Assembly: GCA_023213315.1 (NCBI GenBank)
Contig: JAKCPI010002874.1
Location: 44,192 to 108,191 of the forward strand
Direction: 5' to 3'
Length of the DNA: 64,000 nt
Source: Euborellia annulipes
Taxonomy: Eukaryota; Arthropoda; Insecta; Dermaptera; Anisolabididae
Below the pieces are notes generated by a model, which searched no databases, had not been told where the DNA came from, and saw only the letters and a program-made list of their open reading frames with translations. The translations under genes and the position numbers were made by a program. Shown in pieces: positions 49,183-61,559 of this stretch; the stretch's first letter is position 1; every line of letters begins with the position of its first letter.

Positions 49183-50919
49183 TATTATAAGATTATCTTT
49201 TTATGTTAATATGTTTGGTTATGTTTTAATTTTTTATTGAAAAAATTTGACTAAAATCTAGATGTAAAATTCATTAACATTACATCGGAAAAAAATTTCA
49301 CCAACGAAACGATATTAATAAATTATCTCCCATTTTAAATAATATAAAAAATTATTAACATTTATATAAAAAGATGTGATAATGAAAGAAATGACTGAGT
49401 AATTTTACGAAGAAAAGAATATACAAACAAAATTTTGATGACCCCTTGGATTTTGACGTGTCACATAAACTTGATTCTACCTTCAGATAAAATAAAATTT
49501 AACTAATCTGGTATTAATTAAATATTTAATTTAAATAGAAATATAAAAAATATTTAAAAAAAAAAACATATTTTTTCGCAAATTTTATTTTTTTATTAAG
49601 AAATTATATATTTTTTGGATTTAATGATTAAATCTGCATATGTTGACTGCGGTGAAAAGTGGAACTAAAAAAAATTTTACTTCTGTTTATTTATTTGTTG
49701 AATATTTGTTAAAATTTGTTAAAATAAATGTTAAAAGAAGAGCTGGTGAATGTTATTTTTGAAAACGAAATAAAACAAGTGTTTTTTATTTCCTCTACCT
49801 ATCTTCTCTTAATGCATAAAAACATTTGTTTGAGTCTTCCATTGGACACAATTATGAGCGTGGAATGGGACTTGTTTGTTGGAACCATTATTATCAATGG
49901 TTAGAACCTTGGTTAGAAAAACATTGATTGGGGGTTGGATAGCGAAAGATCTCTCAAACTAAAAAATTTAGTGTTCTGAAATATATATAATTATTCCTCT
50001 AAATAATCCTCCAAATAACATCACCATCAACGACAACTAAATACATTATTTATACATTTTTAACATAGATATATACCAAATGAGGGACAAAATTATCTTG
50101 ATTTTTTAAGATATTCCTCCTTCACTAAGATGTCCACTTGATTCATCATTGAATCCTTTATAACATTTTTTCATAGTAGTAAATTGAATGAGGAACATTT
50201 TTGAGATTTCAAATTATTGGCACAATGCGTGACCCATAAGTTTTTAATCATGTGATTATTTAATTGAGCATTGTGAAAATCCTTATTAACTTTACTAGAT
50301 TTCAATGAAAATATTCTAAATTTTTAAAGAAAACAATGAAATAATCACATGTAGTGACGTTTAGCTCTCTTTGGATTAAGGTTAGGTTAATTATAATAGG
50401 AAAATAATGCTATTCCTATTTTTACAACTTAATTCCCGACATTAATTAATTAATAGGGTAATTATCTGCTAAAAAAAAGCCCAGATCTTTGTCGAGGTTG
50501 TCATCCTGGCTTTCCAGCTGCTTTCCAGGCTACCTCCAAACTCGAACCCAGTTGGCGTTCCTGTCGGCATGTCAAAGTAAATATTTACCTTTCCTATTAA
50601 TTCGCATCAATTATGAATACATTTATTACAAGTGCGATATAAATTTTATAATTAATTGAAATTTTTATTTTTATTCCTTATTTTTTTAGTGAATTTTTTC
50701 CCATTTAAAATATTTTAAATTTTCTAATATCGGCGTGTAATTTATGTCTAACCTCTCTCTTTCTCTGTCACTCAAAAAGAAGAATGTTTTTAATTTATTT
50801 TATTTCTTTTAAAAACCAATAGAACTTATTATTGATTTTATAATGATTTGTTTCTTAAAAACGATGTGAATGAAAATTTTAGTTTATATTTTCTAATTAA
50901 AGAAACAAGAAGAAGAAAA
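49183..50919. promoter_or_regulatory. Shared upstream region of FAF2 and the zinc-finger gene
   Basis: The divergent starts are 1.74 kb apart. The interval contains a short mariner-MITE scrap near 50335-50360 and a tRNA-like B-box fragment near 50530-50560. Promoter elements could not be picked out. Confidence 0.4.
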
Positions 50920-53900
50920 ATGTCTCAAATTTACAACCACCCCGTTCCGAAAGAACATGAAGCCCCAATGTGGACTAAAAATGACATGAAACCCAGTTTA
51001 TTTCAACCTGAAACTCATTTAGATTCGGCAGCAATGCAAAAGGTAAATTTATTCACATAAACCATTGATTTATAATTATTTTAAGTATTTTACTCATAAA
51101 AAAAAGGAAGGTATTTTTTTCTAAATAAATGATAATTTTATTTGAAATAGATATTATTTTATAAATGTTTAAAAGACCTGCAGGGTCGACTTATTGTTTA
51201 ATCAAAATGATGGTTGTGAGTATTTTTATTGGTAGGATTGGGCCGTATGCTCCCTGGGGGTCGAACCCAGGATCTCCGGGCCATTGGCGTGCCAACCCTT
51301 GCACCAGAATATCGACACCCAATCACCCCAACAAACTCATGCAGCCCAAAATTTATCAGATCTCATGATAAAAGTAATTCGCAAGTATAAAATTTTCTTC
51401 CTCTCACTTTAATTATAAACACTGCCAACCAACATTTAATTTAAAGAGCACGATAAACGAGAATATTATTTATTTTGATTAGGAAGATATCTGAATGATT
51501 TCGAAATGAACAATTGAGAGATTGAACACGAAACCCCAAATTTAAATATATATATAATAAACCCTCCCCCCGCAAAAACTAAAACTATATATATATATAC
51601 ACTATATATTTTTTCTTTTTTGGCTGCAGAGGCCATTTAGTGTTAACAATTAATTACATTAATTTAAATAAAGTTTATGTTCAGCACTGAAATCACCTTA
51701 AATCAATAAGCAATAACTTCCCACTTGTTTGAAATAATTTATTGACTTCGCAATAATTTAAATAATGGGTCGTCTAAATGGCATCAGATGCCCGAGAAGA
51801 CTTAAAAATCAAAATATCTATTTTTTTAATTTAATATACGGTATTTAACAATTTTTTATAGAAAATTTTCATTATTTAGTGAATAATAAAATTAAGAAAT
51901 GATGGAATTTATTTTAAATATTAATATTTTGTCAATTTTTAGATACATTTTCCATGTCCAATGCCTCCCGAGATTCAAAAAGAGAGTGAACAACCTCCAT
52001 CAGAAATGAATATGACACCTTCTATGAATTATTGTAATAATCAAGAGGAGACAATGGCTGAGGAACCAAATAATGCTCCAACAGTACATACTTGTTTAAT
52101 TTGTGCAAAGTCTTTCAAGTAAGTAATTTATTTTCCTTAGATATATCGTTAGCTGGGTGTCAAGAGTAGAAAAAAAATAAATAAATAAATAAACGAGCTC
52201 TCTCAATACTTTATTGCAAATATTTCGATCCCCCAGCACGGATCATTCTCCCTGCATAAAATTAAGGAATGATGGAATTTATTTTAAATATTACACACAT
52301 TCACGCAGGCTTTTCGGCAACTTAGGCCATATCTTAGGACGATATCCGTTATTGATTAATATACATATTGGGGGTCCAGGCATTCTTATTTAAGTCATTT
52401 GGTATCCAATTTTAAATATTAATATTTTGTTAATTTTTGCCATATTGAAACTTTGAGAGTTGTCATTAAGAACAAGAAAATAATCAGATAGTGATGTGCG
52501 CATGCTCCAAGATGATTAATTATTAGATTATATAAGTTATTATTAATAATTGGTATGTTCTTAGTTTAATTATAATTGATTTAATTAAGATAAATTGAGA
52601 AATACAACACGTTTTTAAAGTAAACAAATATAAGAGTCAATGAAAACATAGGGACTGACGGTTGGATGACCCATTGTTGAGAAAATATTTCTTTCCAACA
52701 CTCCGCCTCACGAGCATATTAGGACTCTTCTTCTAACAATCAAATTCGACTTCTTAGATAACAATGTCTAGGGCTTGGAAGTGCTTTTGTTAAAAGATCA
52801 GCAGCCTCCATCTCCTTTGACGGTAGAAATTTTATTAGTGCGTCTCCTCATTTTTACAGCGTCGCGGATGAAGTGTTCCTTTATGTTTTGTTTCGACTTG
52901 CTACTTATTATGGGATTTGCTGATAGTTTTATTGCTGCTTGGTTGTCGCTGTAGATTTGAACACATTTTTGATTGATTCCCATATCGGCTGCTAGCTGTT
53001 TTAGATGAATAGCTTCTTTTGCTGCCTCGGTGAGGGCCATATATTCAGCTTCGGAGGGGACAAAGCAATCTCAATTTATCTTAATTAAATCAATTCTAAT
53101 TAAACTAAGAACGTATCAATTATTAATAACTTACATAATCTAATATTAATTATGGATACTTCAAATATATTTTGAATCAAATAGAAACGGAATTAGAAAC
53201 CGATTTTCAATAAATTCGAATCTAGTCAGTGTGTATGAACATCATACTTTTAACCATGACATTCATCAACAGCCATGATATGCTATTCAAACAAAGAAAT
53301 AGGCCTGAAGAAAGCACAGTATTAACATTATGGATATCAATTATTTATAATATCCATAATTGAATTTTTTACGTTTTCATTTAGAATTCTCTTTGTTGTG
53401 GTGCTCTTCGTTTAGATGGGAAAAATCTTCACTTTTTAGCGACCTTCTTTCCACTTATTATGTCAACAGAGAGCCAAGCTGGTCCGTAAGCCAGATAGTA
53501 ATGGTGTTTTACTTCTTTTCTTAAACATTAACTAGCCGGGAAGCCCTCCGAAGCCCCTCTGGATCCCCCTCAGCTAGCTCAGGCCTGCCTGCGGCGAACC
53601 TTAGCCTTTTCTATTCAGTGACGAAATCTTATCTTAAAAAAATCTTCTATACATGTTTATAATAGCGGAGTGTCTGTCTGTCTGTCTGTCTTTATAGAAT
53701 CCGAAGCCCAACCCCAATCTCTTTAAGGAAAAAAAAATAAAAATTTAAATATACTCTATATAACAATTTTTATTACGAGGGTAAGTAAAAAATTATCCGA
53801 AATGTAGCTATTGCTTTTCTTACAATACAAAATTAGGAAACTTTCGATAACATCATTTTTCAATATAGTCTTCTTGCTTTTCAACGCACTTAGTCAATCG

Positions 53901-56900
53901 TCGCACAAGATTCCTGATGCCCTCAGAAAAGGTTTTCGGCTGAGCAGCTAGCCACCCATGTACCGCGTCCTTCACTTTTTGGTCCGAGGTAAATCGACGG
54001 CCCATCTTGCACAGACTTTACAAAATCCAAGTCTGTTGTGGACGATTTCGTAGGCAGAACCATGACTAATTTGCAGACGATGTGCCACTTCATCAATTCT
54101 CCTCTGTCTGACAAAACCGTGTCACGTGCAAGCTCAATGCTGTCATCATTTGTGAACGTTCGGCTCCTTCTTCATGCGTAACACTTGTGCGACCATTTTT
54201 GAATTTTTCAATCCATTTGTTGACACTCCGCTGTGACAAGACACTGTTCTTTTATTGTGCCGAAAGTCTGATGGATTTTGGACCCTGATACACCTTCCGA
54301 CCACAAAACCAGATCACTGCTTGTTGATCCTCTTTGGTGCAAACTTCTAATGGAGCGGCCATGATCTATCTTTAATAAAAGGAAGGAGGCAAACAGGAAT
54401 TGGGATCAAACTTTCATAGCAGGACCCCAACATCATAACACAATAAACTAGGACAGAATTTAGTATGAACAATATAAGAAAAGTTATAGTAGCTACTTTA
54501 CGGATAATTTTTTTTGGCTTACCCTCATATTATTCATTTGAGAGATTTAATTATTTAAAAACATATAACCAAATATTTATTAATTTAAATGAGCGAAAAG
54601 GTAGGTACCGCCGGGATTTGCACAACGGATCTGCCGATGTGTACTCAGCATGCCCTACGACAGCAGTACCTAGTTTTTTCGCTTGTTTAAATTAATAAAT
54701 ATTTGGTTATAAGTTTTTCACTTTTGCTTCATGGACCAACACATGAAATATATAATTATTTAATTATTTTAATCTTCTGATGGAAACAACCAAAGTTAAT
54801 AATTGTAGTAGCTTATAGCTTAAAAGCTTAAAAGGAATTATATAATATTCCGAAGATCTGAATAAAAATAAACTTTCAAGCTATAAGCTACTACAATTAA
54901 TTAATTTGGGAATCCGAGTATTTTTTCTGGACTCTCTATAACGTGGTCTATAAGACTGCAAAATTAAGTTTCAAAATTTCAACGGGAAGTTAATCACACA
55001 AAGGGTGACAGACGGACAGACGGACACTCTGCTATTATATAGGCCTATATAGAAGATTGTTTAAAATCCCAGCCTGCACTGCATCATCCATCAGTGTCCT
55101 CTCAGCAGACTTACACTTCTAAGGGAATTTCTTTGAAGCACAACACTATTCTTTCACGGGTTCGGATCCCAGGTAGTCCGATGATTTTATTTGGACACCA
55201 AATGGCTTAAATAAGAATGCCTGGACCACAAATGCATATATATTCAAATAACGGTTATCGTCAAGTCTATATGGCCTGAGTTGTGAATGAGAAAAAAGTG
55301 AGTAAAAAAAAAAAAACTATTCTCCTGTCGGGTTTGGATGAATTCGGATTTAGATCATAAGAGCTTTATTGTGGATCACCTTCCAAAATTTCTAAATTCA
55401 AATACAAAACCACCCTCCTCGTTTTTGATTATATTTACTGACTTCTTTTTCGGTTGTTGGGTCAAAAATGCTAATTGTATGTAACATTATTTTGTGAGTA
55501 TATCTAGAACAAGTGAACTCTGGTTCCCCGAAGTCGAACACGGGATCTCCAGCCTATTGCGGTAATTTCTTTGGCCCAAGTCAGAGGACACTTTTTTATT
55601 ATTTTCTCTGCGGCCTTGCTAGCCATAGGCCATCACCGGGCACTTGCCACACCAGCTAAAATTAACATTCCACTATATGAATAGTTCTCACTGCAATTTC
55701 AGCCACCAAGTGGGAAATCTTTAGCCAAATATTTGTCATTTCCAAAGGTTGATATACCAGCCCCTCTGCTGTTATATAAACCGTTTGGAAATGAGCTTAC
55801 GGGGTCCAGATATCCCCCCTATATCTGGACCCTACTCTGAAACCCTTTTTTGAGGGAGTGCGGGGTTATTTATAGTTACATAAGAAAGCTCGGCTAGGCT
55901 GAATGTGTCACTTGATCCATCAATTTAATTACTTTCTCTTACCTATATACATGCCGATGTCGAGATTTTGATGGATATACACGTTTTGAGGTCCCCTGAA
56001 TCCAAAAAAGTGGTTTTCGCGACATGGTCTGTCTGTGTGTGAACAAAATATCTCAATAACGAAAAGAGCTAGGGAGTTGAAATTTTATATTTAAGTTAGG
56101 TACCCCCCCGAGACGTGACACGAAGCTTTTGAATAAAATCTGACAAAGAGTACTAGTACTTTACTAATGCACTTTTTCAGTTTTTTCGATTTTCTCGAAA
56201 TTCGCTCCAACGATTTTGATTAAAATTCATAAATCAATTATTTTCTAAATGCTCTTTAAAATGTTTATTCTCATTTTGATTTTGAAATCTTATGAAGCAC
56301 ACTTTACTCTTCTACTTCATGGACAAATGGTTGCCATGGTAACAAAATATAAATATTTTTCTGTTTATAAATTTTACATTTTGAATTCAAAATGTACCGT
56401 ACTCTCGACTGATGTGACAGGCACAGAACACAACTTTCTCTTACCAAAGAGTAAGAGAATGTTGTGTGCTGTGCGACCAATTTTTAATTTCTTTTTTGCC
56501 AACAATTAATTTGTCGAGGGGGAAGACATCTTGTTAAACTTTTAATATTCTCTTCGTTTCTATAGGACTTATACAATCACCAAATTTTTTTTTTCAGACA
56601 CCCTACTACTTTACGTACACATTTACGTATACACACCGGCGAGAAACCGTATAAATGCGAATCTTGCAAACGTACATTTCGCCATCTAACTACATTGAAA
56701 AATCATGAGATGATCCACACTGGCGCTCGACCATATTCATGTACGATGTGCAGCAAACGGTTCCGCCACTTGCCTTCATTGAAGTCGCATCTGAATATCC
56801 ATAGCGGACTGACGCCATTCACTTGTCACGTTTGCGGAAAAGCATTCCGACACTTTGCCTCAATGAAAACACATTTGAAAATTCACGACGATGCCATGCC

Positions 56901-57081
56901 ACATGAATGCAATATGTGCCATCGACGCTTTAAGCATTTAACCACTTTACGTACCCATGAGCGAATCCATTCTGGGGCTAAACCCTACGCCTGCCAAGTC
57001 TGCGGTCGCTGCTTCCGGCATCTCTCTTCGGTCAAAACCCACATGGTAGTGCATGTAGATAAAAAAGCCAAATCGAAGTGA
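50920..57081 (+). CDS. Six-finger C2H2 zinc-finger protein
   Basis: Probable nuclear DNA-binding protein of 260 residues; orthology not recognised. Exons: 50920-51042, 51943-52118, 56598-57081, GT-AG, phases 0 and 2. The start is the ATG in gaaaaATGtctcaa; the first 85 residues are Pro/Gln/Met-rich without a known domain. Six C2H2 fingers fill the rest; finger 1 is split by the second intron (CLICAKSFK / HPTTLRTHLRIH). The fingers are unusually alike: each reads F(R/K)H followed by a short Leu/Phe/Pro-Ser/Thr stretch, so helix positions -1, 2 and 3 are nearly invariant (His; Thr/Pro/Ala/Ser; Ser/Thr). Linkers vary between HTGEKPY, HTGARPY, HSGLTPF, HDDAMPH and HSGAKPY. The tail is basic (VDKKAKSK). 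Intron 2 is 4.5 kb of transposon debris. The fit of exon junctions makes this model solid. Confidence 0.88.
51165..51330 (-). repeat. tRNA-derived SINE (family S2)
   Basis: On the minus strand it has tggtgcaagggttggcacg (A-box-like) and cctgggttcgacccccag (B box). It lies in intron 1 of the zinc-finger gene, antisense to it. Confidence 0.65.
52267..52438. repeat. Duplicated intron segment split by a SINE
   Basis: The 45 bases before exon 2 (51897-51941, aatgatggaatttatttt onward) recur here after the exon, separated by a SINE S1 fragment at about 52288-52410. The SINE is flanked by a attttaaatatta direct repeat of 13 bp, its probable TSD. Confidence 0.6.
52288..52410 (-). repeat. SINE S1, 5'-truncated, with 13-bp TSD
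   Basis: On the minus strand it carries accaaatgactt, aagaatgcctggaccccc, aataacggatatcgt and a gccgaaaagcc motif, as in 28522-28775, but no tRNA head. Confidence 0.65.
52440..53064 (-). pseudogene. Ty1/copia retrotransposon 3' fragment with LTR
   Basis: Minus-strand 53064-52800 encodes the RNase H end of a copia polyprotein (VPSEAEYMALTEAAKEA, IYSDNQAAIKLS). A one-base shift near 52800 leads to ADLLTKALPSPRH, the usual last motif. A purine tract then precedes tgttggaaag at 52700, the expected LTR start; LTR-like DNA continues to about 52440. The left part of the element is missing. Confidence 0.75.
53066..53160 (+). repeat. Inverted piece of the copia LTR
   Basis: About 90 bases (caatttatcttaattaaatc onward) match the LTR section at about 52500-52600 in the opposite orientation, joined directly to the coding fragment at 53064. 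Confidence 0.6.
53600..53760. repeat. Arm of a larger inverted repeat with ctgt microsatellite
   Basis: aatcttctata, gcggagtgtctgtctgtctg and neighbours recur inversely at about 54990-55070. The 1.2 kb between hold a mariner relic and a tRNA-like foldback. Confidence 0.5.
53776..54528 (-). mobile_element. Internally deleted mariner-type element
   Basis: The ends cgagggtaagtaaaaaatta and the inverse aattttttttggcttaccctca are flanked by TA (53774-53775, 54529-54530). Minus-strand remnants begin MAAPLEVCTKEDQQAVIW near 54361 and include RRIDEVAHRLQISHGSAYEI, the mariner helix-turn-helix, broken by frameshifts. The catalytic DDD region is absent; length is 753 bp against about 1.3 kb for full mariners. 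Confidence 0.8.
54557..54712 (-). repeat. tRNA-like core within a 45-bp inverted repeat (family T)
   Basis: The flanks aaaaacatataaccaaata and the inverse tatttggttataagttttt extend inward to gagcgaaaa/ttttttcgc. The minus-strand core reads ggtactgctgtcgtagggca to caaatcccggcggtacc, again able to pair 7 bp at its ends. This copy shows the fullest arms. Confidence 0.65.
54795..54900. repeat. Short palindrome
   Basis: aattgtagtagcttatagct and its inverse agctataagctactacaatt are separated by about 65 bases. No coding content. Confidence 0.6.
55148..55310 (+). repeat. SINE S1, head truncated
   Basis: Starts at the B-box-like gggttcggatccca and continues through tccgatgattttattt, aagaatgcctggacc and taacggttatcgtc to a gtgaatgag tail. 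Confidence 0.6.
55925..56340 (+). repeat. Dispersed repeat R1, longest copy
   Basis: Runs from tactttctcttacctatata through tccaaaaaagtggttttcgcg, gagacgtgacacgaag and ttttgattaaaattcataaa to actcttctacttcatgg. Reference copy for the family; in the last intron of the zinc-finger gene. Confidence 0.7.
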
Positions 57082-58540
57082 TTGACACTTTTAGTTTATT
57101 GTTTTACCACAGATGAATAAATTGTTCTAAAAAATTTTCTTCCTAAAAAAAATTTAATCATATAAATAATAAAGACAATAATAATCTTACCATCAGTTAA
57201 ACAAAAGATTTTTTTTTCCTCCATAAAATCAAAAAGGAAATTTTTAATTTCGACATTTTTGAAGCTTATTTAGATTTTTTATAACTTGCTCTTTAACATC
57301 AATAGTTACATTAAGTTATAAAACAGCTATAAAATGGGCTTCCCTTGTAAATTCTTTTAACCTTACAGTTCAGAGATTCCGATTGTTGGATAAGATTTAT
57401 TTAGAGTATGTATAAAATAAATATTTTAGCAACATTTATGTCATCAACTTCGCTTTTTTGCTACGCAATAGGCCTAATATTATAAAAAATTATATTTATT
57501 GAATTAAAAAATAAGATCACCGAAAATTTTGTTAAAGTTCATACCTATATGAGGCTTTTAGTTACAAAAAAATTCTGCTCAGAATTTCCATCTTTTTCAA
57601 GAGACTAACAGAGATGTTTCTACAATCTCCCAGATAGTTTATTGACCCATAAATATTGCGGGAGAAAGGAGAAAACTCTTAAGTTTATACAGGCTTTATA
57701 TATAATTAAAAAATCTAAATAAGTAGTTCTAAAATGTTTTAAATTTAGAATGCTTTGCTTGGTCACTTGCTGAAAAATAGAAATTTAATCCTAAAACATT
57801 TTGGATTAAATTAAATTAAAATTATCTAAAACGTATTTAAAAAAAAAAATACTGATATAAAATTTGTTTCGTGAAATTTTAGCACCTAGTTAAAAATATT
57901 AAATACCTAAATTAATTTTAAATAATTTTGAAAAATTTGGAAAAGATAAGTAGAGAAATTCAACTTAAAGTTGAAGCAGGTGATCTGAAAGGGAGAAGGG
58001 AGGAATATAATAATCCAGACTTGTTGAAATATTCCCAGCCAAAACAATCATCGTACTCTTATTTCTTAAACGATATATTGGCTTATCATCGATTGTTAAC
58101 TCCCACCTTTTTCCCCACTCAGCACTAAATATTATTTTAAAGAGAGGAACCCGGGCAATGTATCCCAGCAGTGATTCAAGTCAAAAGAATCCTTGAAAAT
58201 CTGAGCTTTTTTCTCTTACTTGGGACCTCTCTTCCAAAAAGAATGAAATTTTATAAATTTGTAGTCCTAAGGAATTCTAAACATTTGGAGTGATTGGATT
58301 CACAGGAAAGCAGTAAGAACAACAATTTTCTCTGCATTTCCTGTTCCAAATCTTATGATTCTAAAAATTCCAAAAAAAATTATAAGAAAAGAGAAATATA
58401 CAGAGAAAAACATGGTGTTAAAATTTTAAATGAAATTATAAACAATATTTTATATTCTTTAAAATTTATTGATGGTGGTCCGATTGTCTGTAGGGATATA
58501 TAACAGGATACTTGGAAGTGAAAAACGTATATAAGCAAAA
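57082..58540. other. 3' flank of the zinc-finger gene, no clear gene
   Basis: Two open frames (57928-58128 and 58294-58503) lack ATG context or recognisable motifs; the second has a CISC spacing that could be chance. Confidence 0.4.
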
Positions 58541-58780
58541 TGTATTGATTTGGGAGGGGATAAAAGAATGGCAGCTAGATATTATTTCATTTATTAGGCT
58601 CTCTTTGTTGACGTTTCTGTCTTGGTAAAGGCCATCCTCTGGCCGCTAGCTCTGAGGATGGTCTTAACCAAGACCGAAACGTCAGCATAAAGAGCCTAAT
58701 AAATGAAATCTAGCTGCCATTCTTTTATTTACACATTAATGATTATCCATCTATAAAATTAAAATCCACATCTTGGGAGA
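58540..58780. mobile_element. Palindromic retroelement end with hammerhead core
   Basis: Inverted arms (gcagctagatattatttcat...aggctctctttgttgacg and its mirror) surround 40 bases. The plus arm contains the ribozyme 58645-58690; the minus arm core is mutated to cagagga and agaaac. Same family as 43475-43605. Confidence 0.65.
58645..58690 (+). ncRNA. Hammerhead ribozyme motif
   Basis: Core ctgagga at 58652, helix II ggtctt-aacc-aagacc (6 bp), gaaac, gtc at 58681-58683; helix I is 3 bp (gct/agc) with possible extension. Followed by aataaatgaaatctagctgcc, the shared signature. Confidence 0.65.
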
Positions 58781-60936
58781 TTACCTCTCTGGTCATCCGA
58801 ACTCACCACACCGAAAAAGTATTCTGGCTACTGCCCTGGAGGGAAGGGAATTATAAATTATAGGCCATGAATTCCATATTATAAATGTCCGGTTAGGCTT
58901 TAGGGTTGTATGCAACTGCGATATAAATTGTTAAGGCTGTAAAGAGCGCCAATTTGACACCCACGATTAGAAAAATGGACTAGTTGTGTTTTTAATAAAA
59001 AAAGTCGAAGAAGGGCGACCAAACAACAATCTAAATCCATCCAGTTTATTTTCTAATTTTTAAAATTCCAAATTTTTTTAATAGCCATAAAGAATACAAT
59101 ATTAAAACAAATTAATTTACTATTTCTTTTAATTAAATATCTAAAAAAGGAAGTTGAAGACATACCTTGGAGTATTAAAAACAAATGATAGATTATATGA
59201 ATTTGTTATTTTAAATATAAAAAAAAAAAATTAAAAGAATTATTTTATGCTTTTTATTTTGTTAAAAAATATATGCTTTTTTTTATTTTAATTTAATAAT
59301 AGGAAATCAAATCTATTAACAATTTTACTTATAAAATGTATATAATAAATATCTTTATATTTTAAGATTAAAAAAAATATATTTATAAATATTTTTTTTT
59401 ATTATTTAAATTAAAAAAAAAACTGATGGTTGGATATTTTAGAATCGAATTAAATTTAAGATTTAAATTTAGTATTTTAATATTTTTAATAAATAATGAA
59501 ATTATTCTTTAAATATTATTAAAAACTCAGACCGGTGAATTATATTTAAAACATATAATTTATGAATTTGGTGCTGTTGCTTCTTCTAGTTCCTAAGCTA
59601 TTTATGACCCATTTATTACTAAAAATTCCATTTATTTGGAGTAAAAATTCAACTTTAACATCATTTTAATATTCACTCTGATCGTTTCTAATTTTTATCA
59701 ATGGTTATTAGTAGGGTTTTTAGGGTGGGGGAGGGATTCTGATCCTAGGACGAAATTTCAGATAAAAATAGCTTTGTAAAACTGAGGATCTAAATTACAC
59801 CCAAATTTCGATTTGACTTGATTACATTTTATTGGTTTAATTTAGGGATTCACAGACTTGCTAAGACCAAGGGCCACAGATTGGGAGGGGTACCAAAAAT
59901 ATCTATCATATAATGTTTATTTTTTTATATAATTGTTAGAAACAAAAAGAAAGTGGATCTGTTCCTTTGTATATTGCTAATTGTTTTGAAATAGAAAAAT
60001 TAATTTCTAAGGTTGGGCATACTCGTTGCGGCCTTCCGAGGCGTGTAAGGCAGGCAACTACTTTCTGTGAAACAGTGCAGTCAGAAAAAATTGAAAAATT
60101 TCTGCTCACTTTCACAAGTTTATTTATTTAAGGGTCGACCATTTAGACCCTGTTTCTATTTTCTAAATTTCGAAAATTTGATGGTGAGGTCAAAGGGGGG
60201 GGGAGTAAAGAGGGTAATTACCCCCCCCCCCGATATTTGAGAAAAATATTTTTCTTGGAAATTAAATTTTATTGTTGAAGGCTAGCTGTTTAACGTCTGT
60301 GATCTCAGAGCATGTGAAGCTAAACCTGTGCCCTTTATCTGAGATCCACAGTATAAACAAATCGCATTTTTTATTTGGGAAGCTCCCCCCCCCACCCTCT
60401 CCGTCAATCCGCAAATTTTTATAAAACGATTTCACAAGCTTTCTATACCATTCCGGCCTTTTATCTTGAAAAGTCTATTAATCCCTAAGATTATAAAAAA
60501 TTAAGATATATATATATATGTAAAAATATAATTAAAAAAAAATATAATTCATAAAAATATGTTTAAAAATATTAAATAAATCTTTTTTTCAAAATTTTAT
60601 AAACAATTTTTTTTTTTTTTAAGTTATAAAAATTCGAATTCTTTATTATATCCAACAGAATTGATTAGATATGCGAAAAAATAATTTCTACTTACTAATT
60701 CTTTTTTTTTTTTTTAGTATATTCTTGTTTATATTTGTTAGAATTAAAATGTAAACTCATTTGATATATACATTGACTAGTCATTGTATACTTCTTCTCT
60801 AACAACTGGAACTTTAAAAAAAGACATAAGATATCACGAGTTGTTAATAATTCCATATACATGTATATGATTGAAACAATTTCATTGAAAATGTTTATGA
60901 AGATTTATATATATAAAGTTATATTTTCTTATTTAG
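58781..60936. other. AT-rich DNA without recognisable genes
   Basis: Contains G/C runs near 60200-60400 typical of hAT MITE interiors but no matched ends. Nothing else identified. Confidence 0.45.
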
Positions 60937-61121
60937 TTCTATAGTTGCGTCACTATTTAATGAGAACACAAATTACCTCCACTAAGATTGGATTCTTCTT
61001 CTTCTGTCTGCCCTTGATTCTGCCCTGCACTCCGAATCCCTCTCCCTATCAGATACAAGCCTCGAAATCACAAAGAAAGTTTTTGGGTCACCAACAAGTG
61101 ACGACATTACTACACTAACTT
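60937..61121 (+). CDS. Candidate exon of a small secreted peptide
   Basis: A GC-richer block lies between an acceptor (ttcttatttag, 60936) and a donor (GTAAGT, 61122). From the ATG at 60960 a 52-codon frame ends at 61118; residues 10-22 (IGFFFFCLPLILP) are strongly hydrophobic, followed by a C-x-P turn, like a signal peptide, and a basic tail with KSQRK. The stop falls three bases before the donor, so this would be a complete coding exon with a spliced 3' UTR. The minus strand also has a 42-codon frame. Unproven. Confidence 0.3.
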
Positions 61122-61559
61122 GTAAGTTGTTTTTTCACAAGACTGTTTTATATAAATATAGTATATATACATGATATAAACATAGTTATATTAAAGAAAA
61201 AAACATTTTTTATGAAATTGTAATTTTTAAAGAAACAATGATCTCTTGTAATATAATTTTTAGCATGTCAGTTGGTATATGCTATGACTGGTCAAAGTAT
61301 ATACTCAAAACTGTAATATACTCACAAAAAAAAAAGTAAAAATGAATAAAAAAAAAGCGTAAATATTTACAAGCATAATTTGAAATATAAATAAAATATA
61401 TATATATATTATTGTATTAATCAAATTACTTAAGAATAAAATGAAATTTTTAAAAATTTTTGCCTAAACATTATTATTTTTTATAATTTAAGGTCTTTTT
61501 CGCCATCGTAGGCCATTCAGATGCCCGTCTTTATTTAAATTGGTGGACATTTTTTTTTT

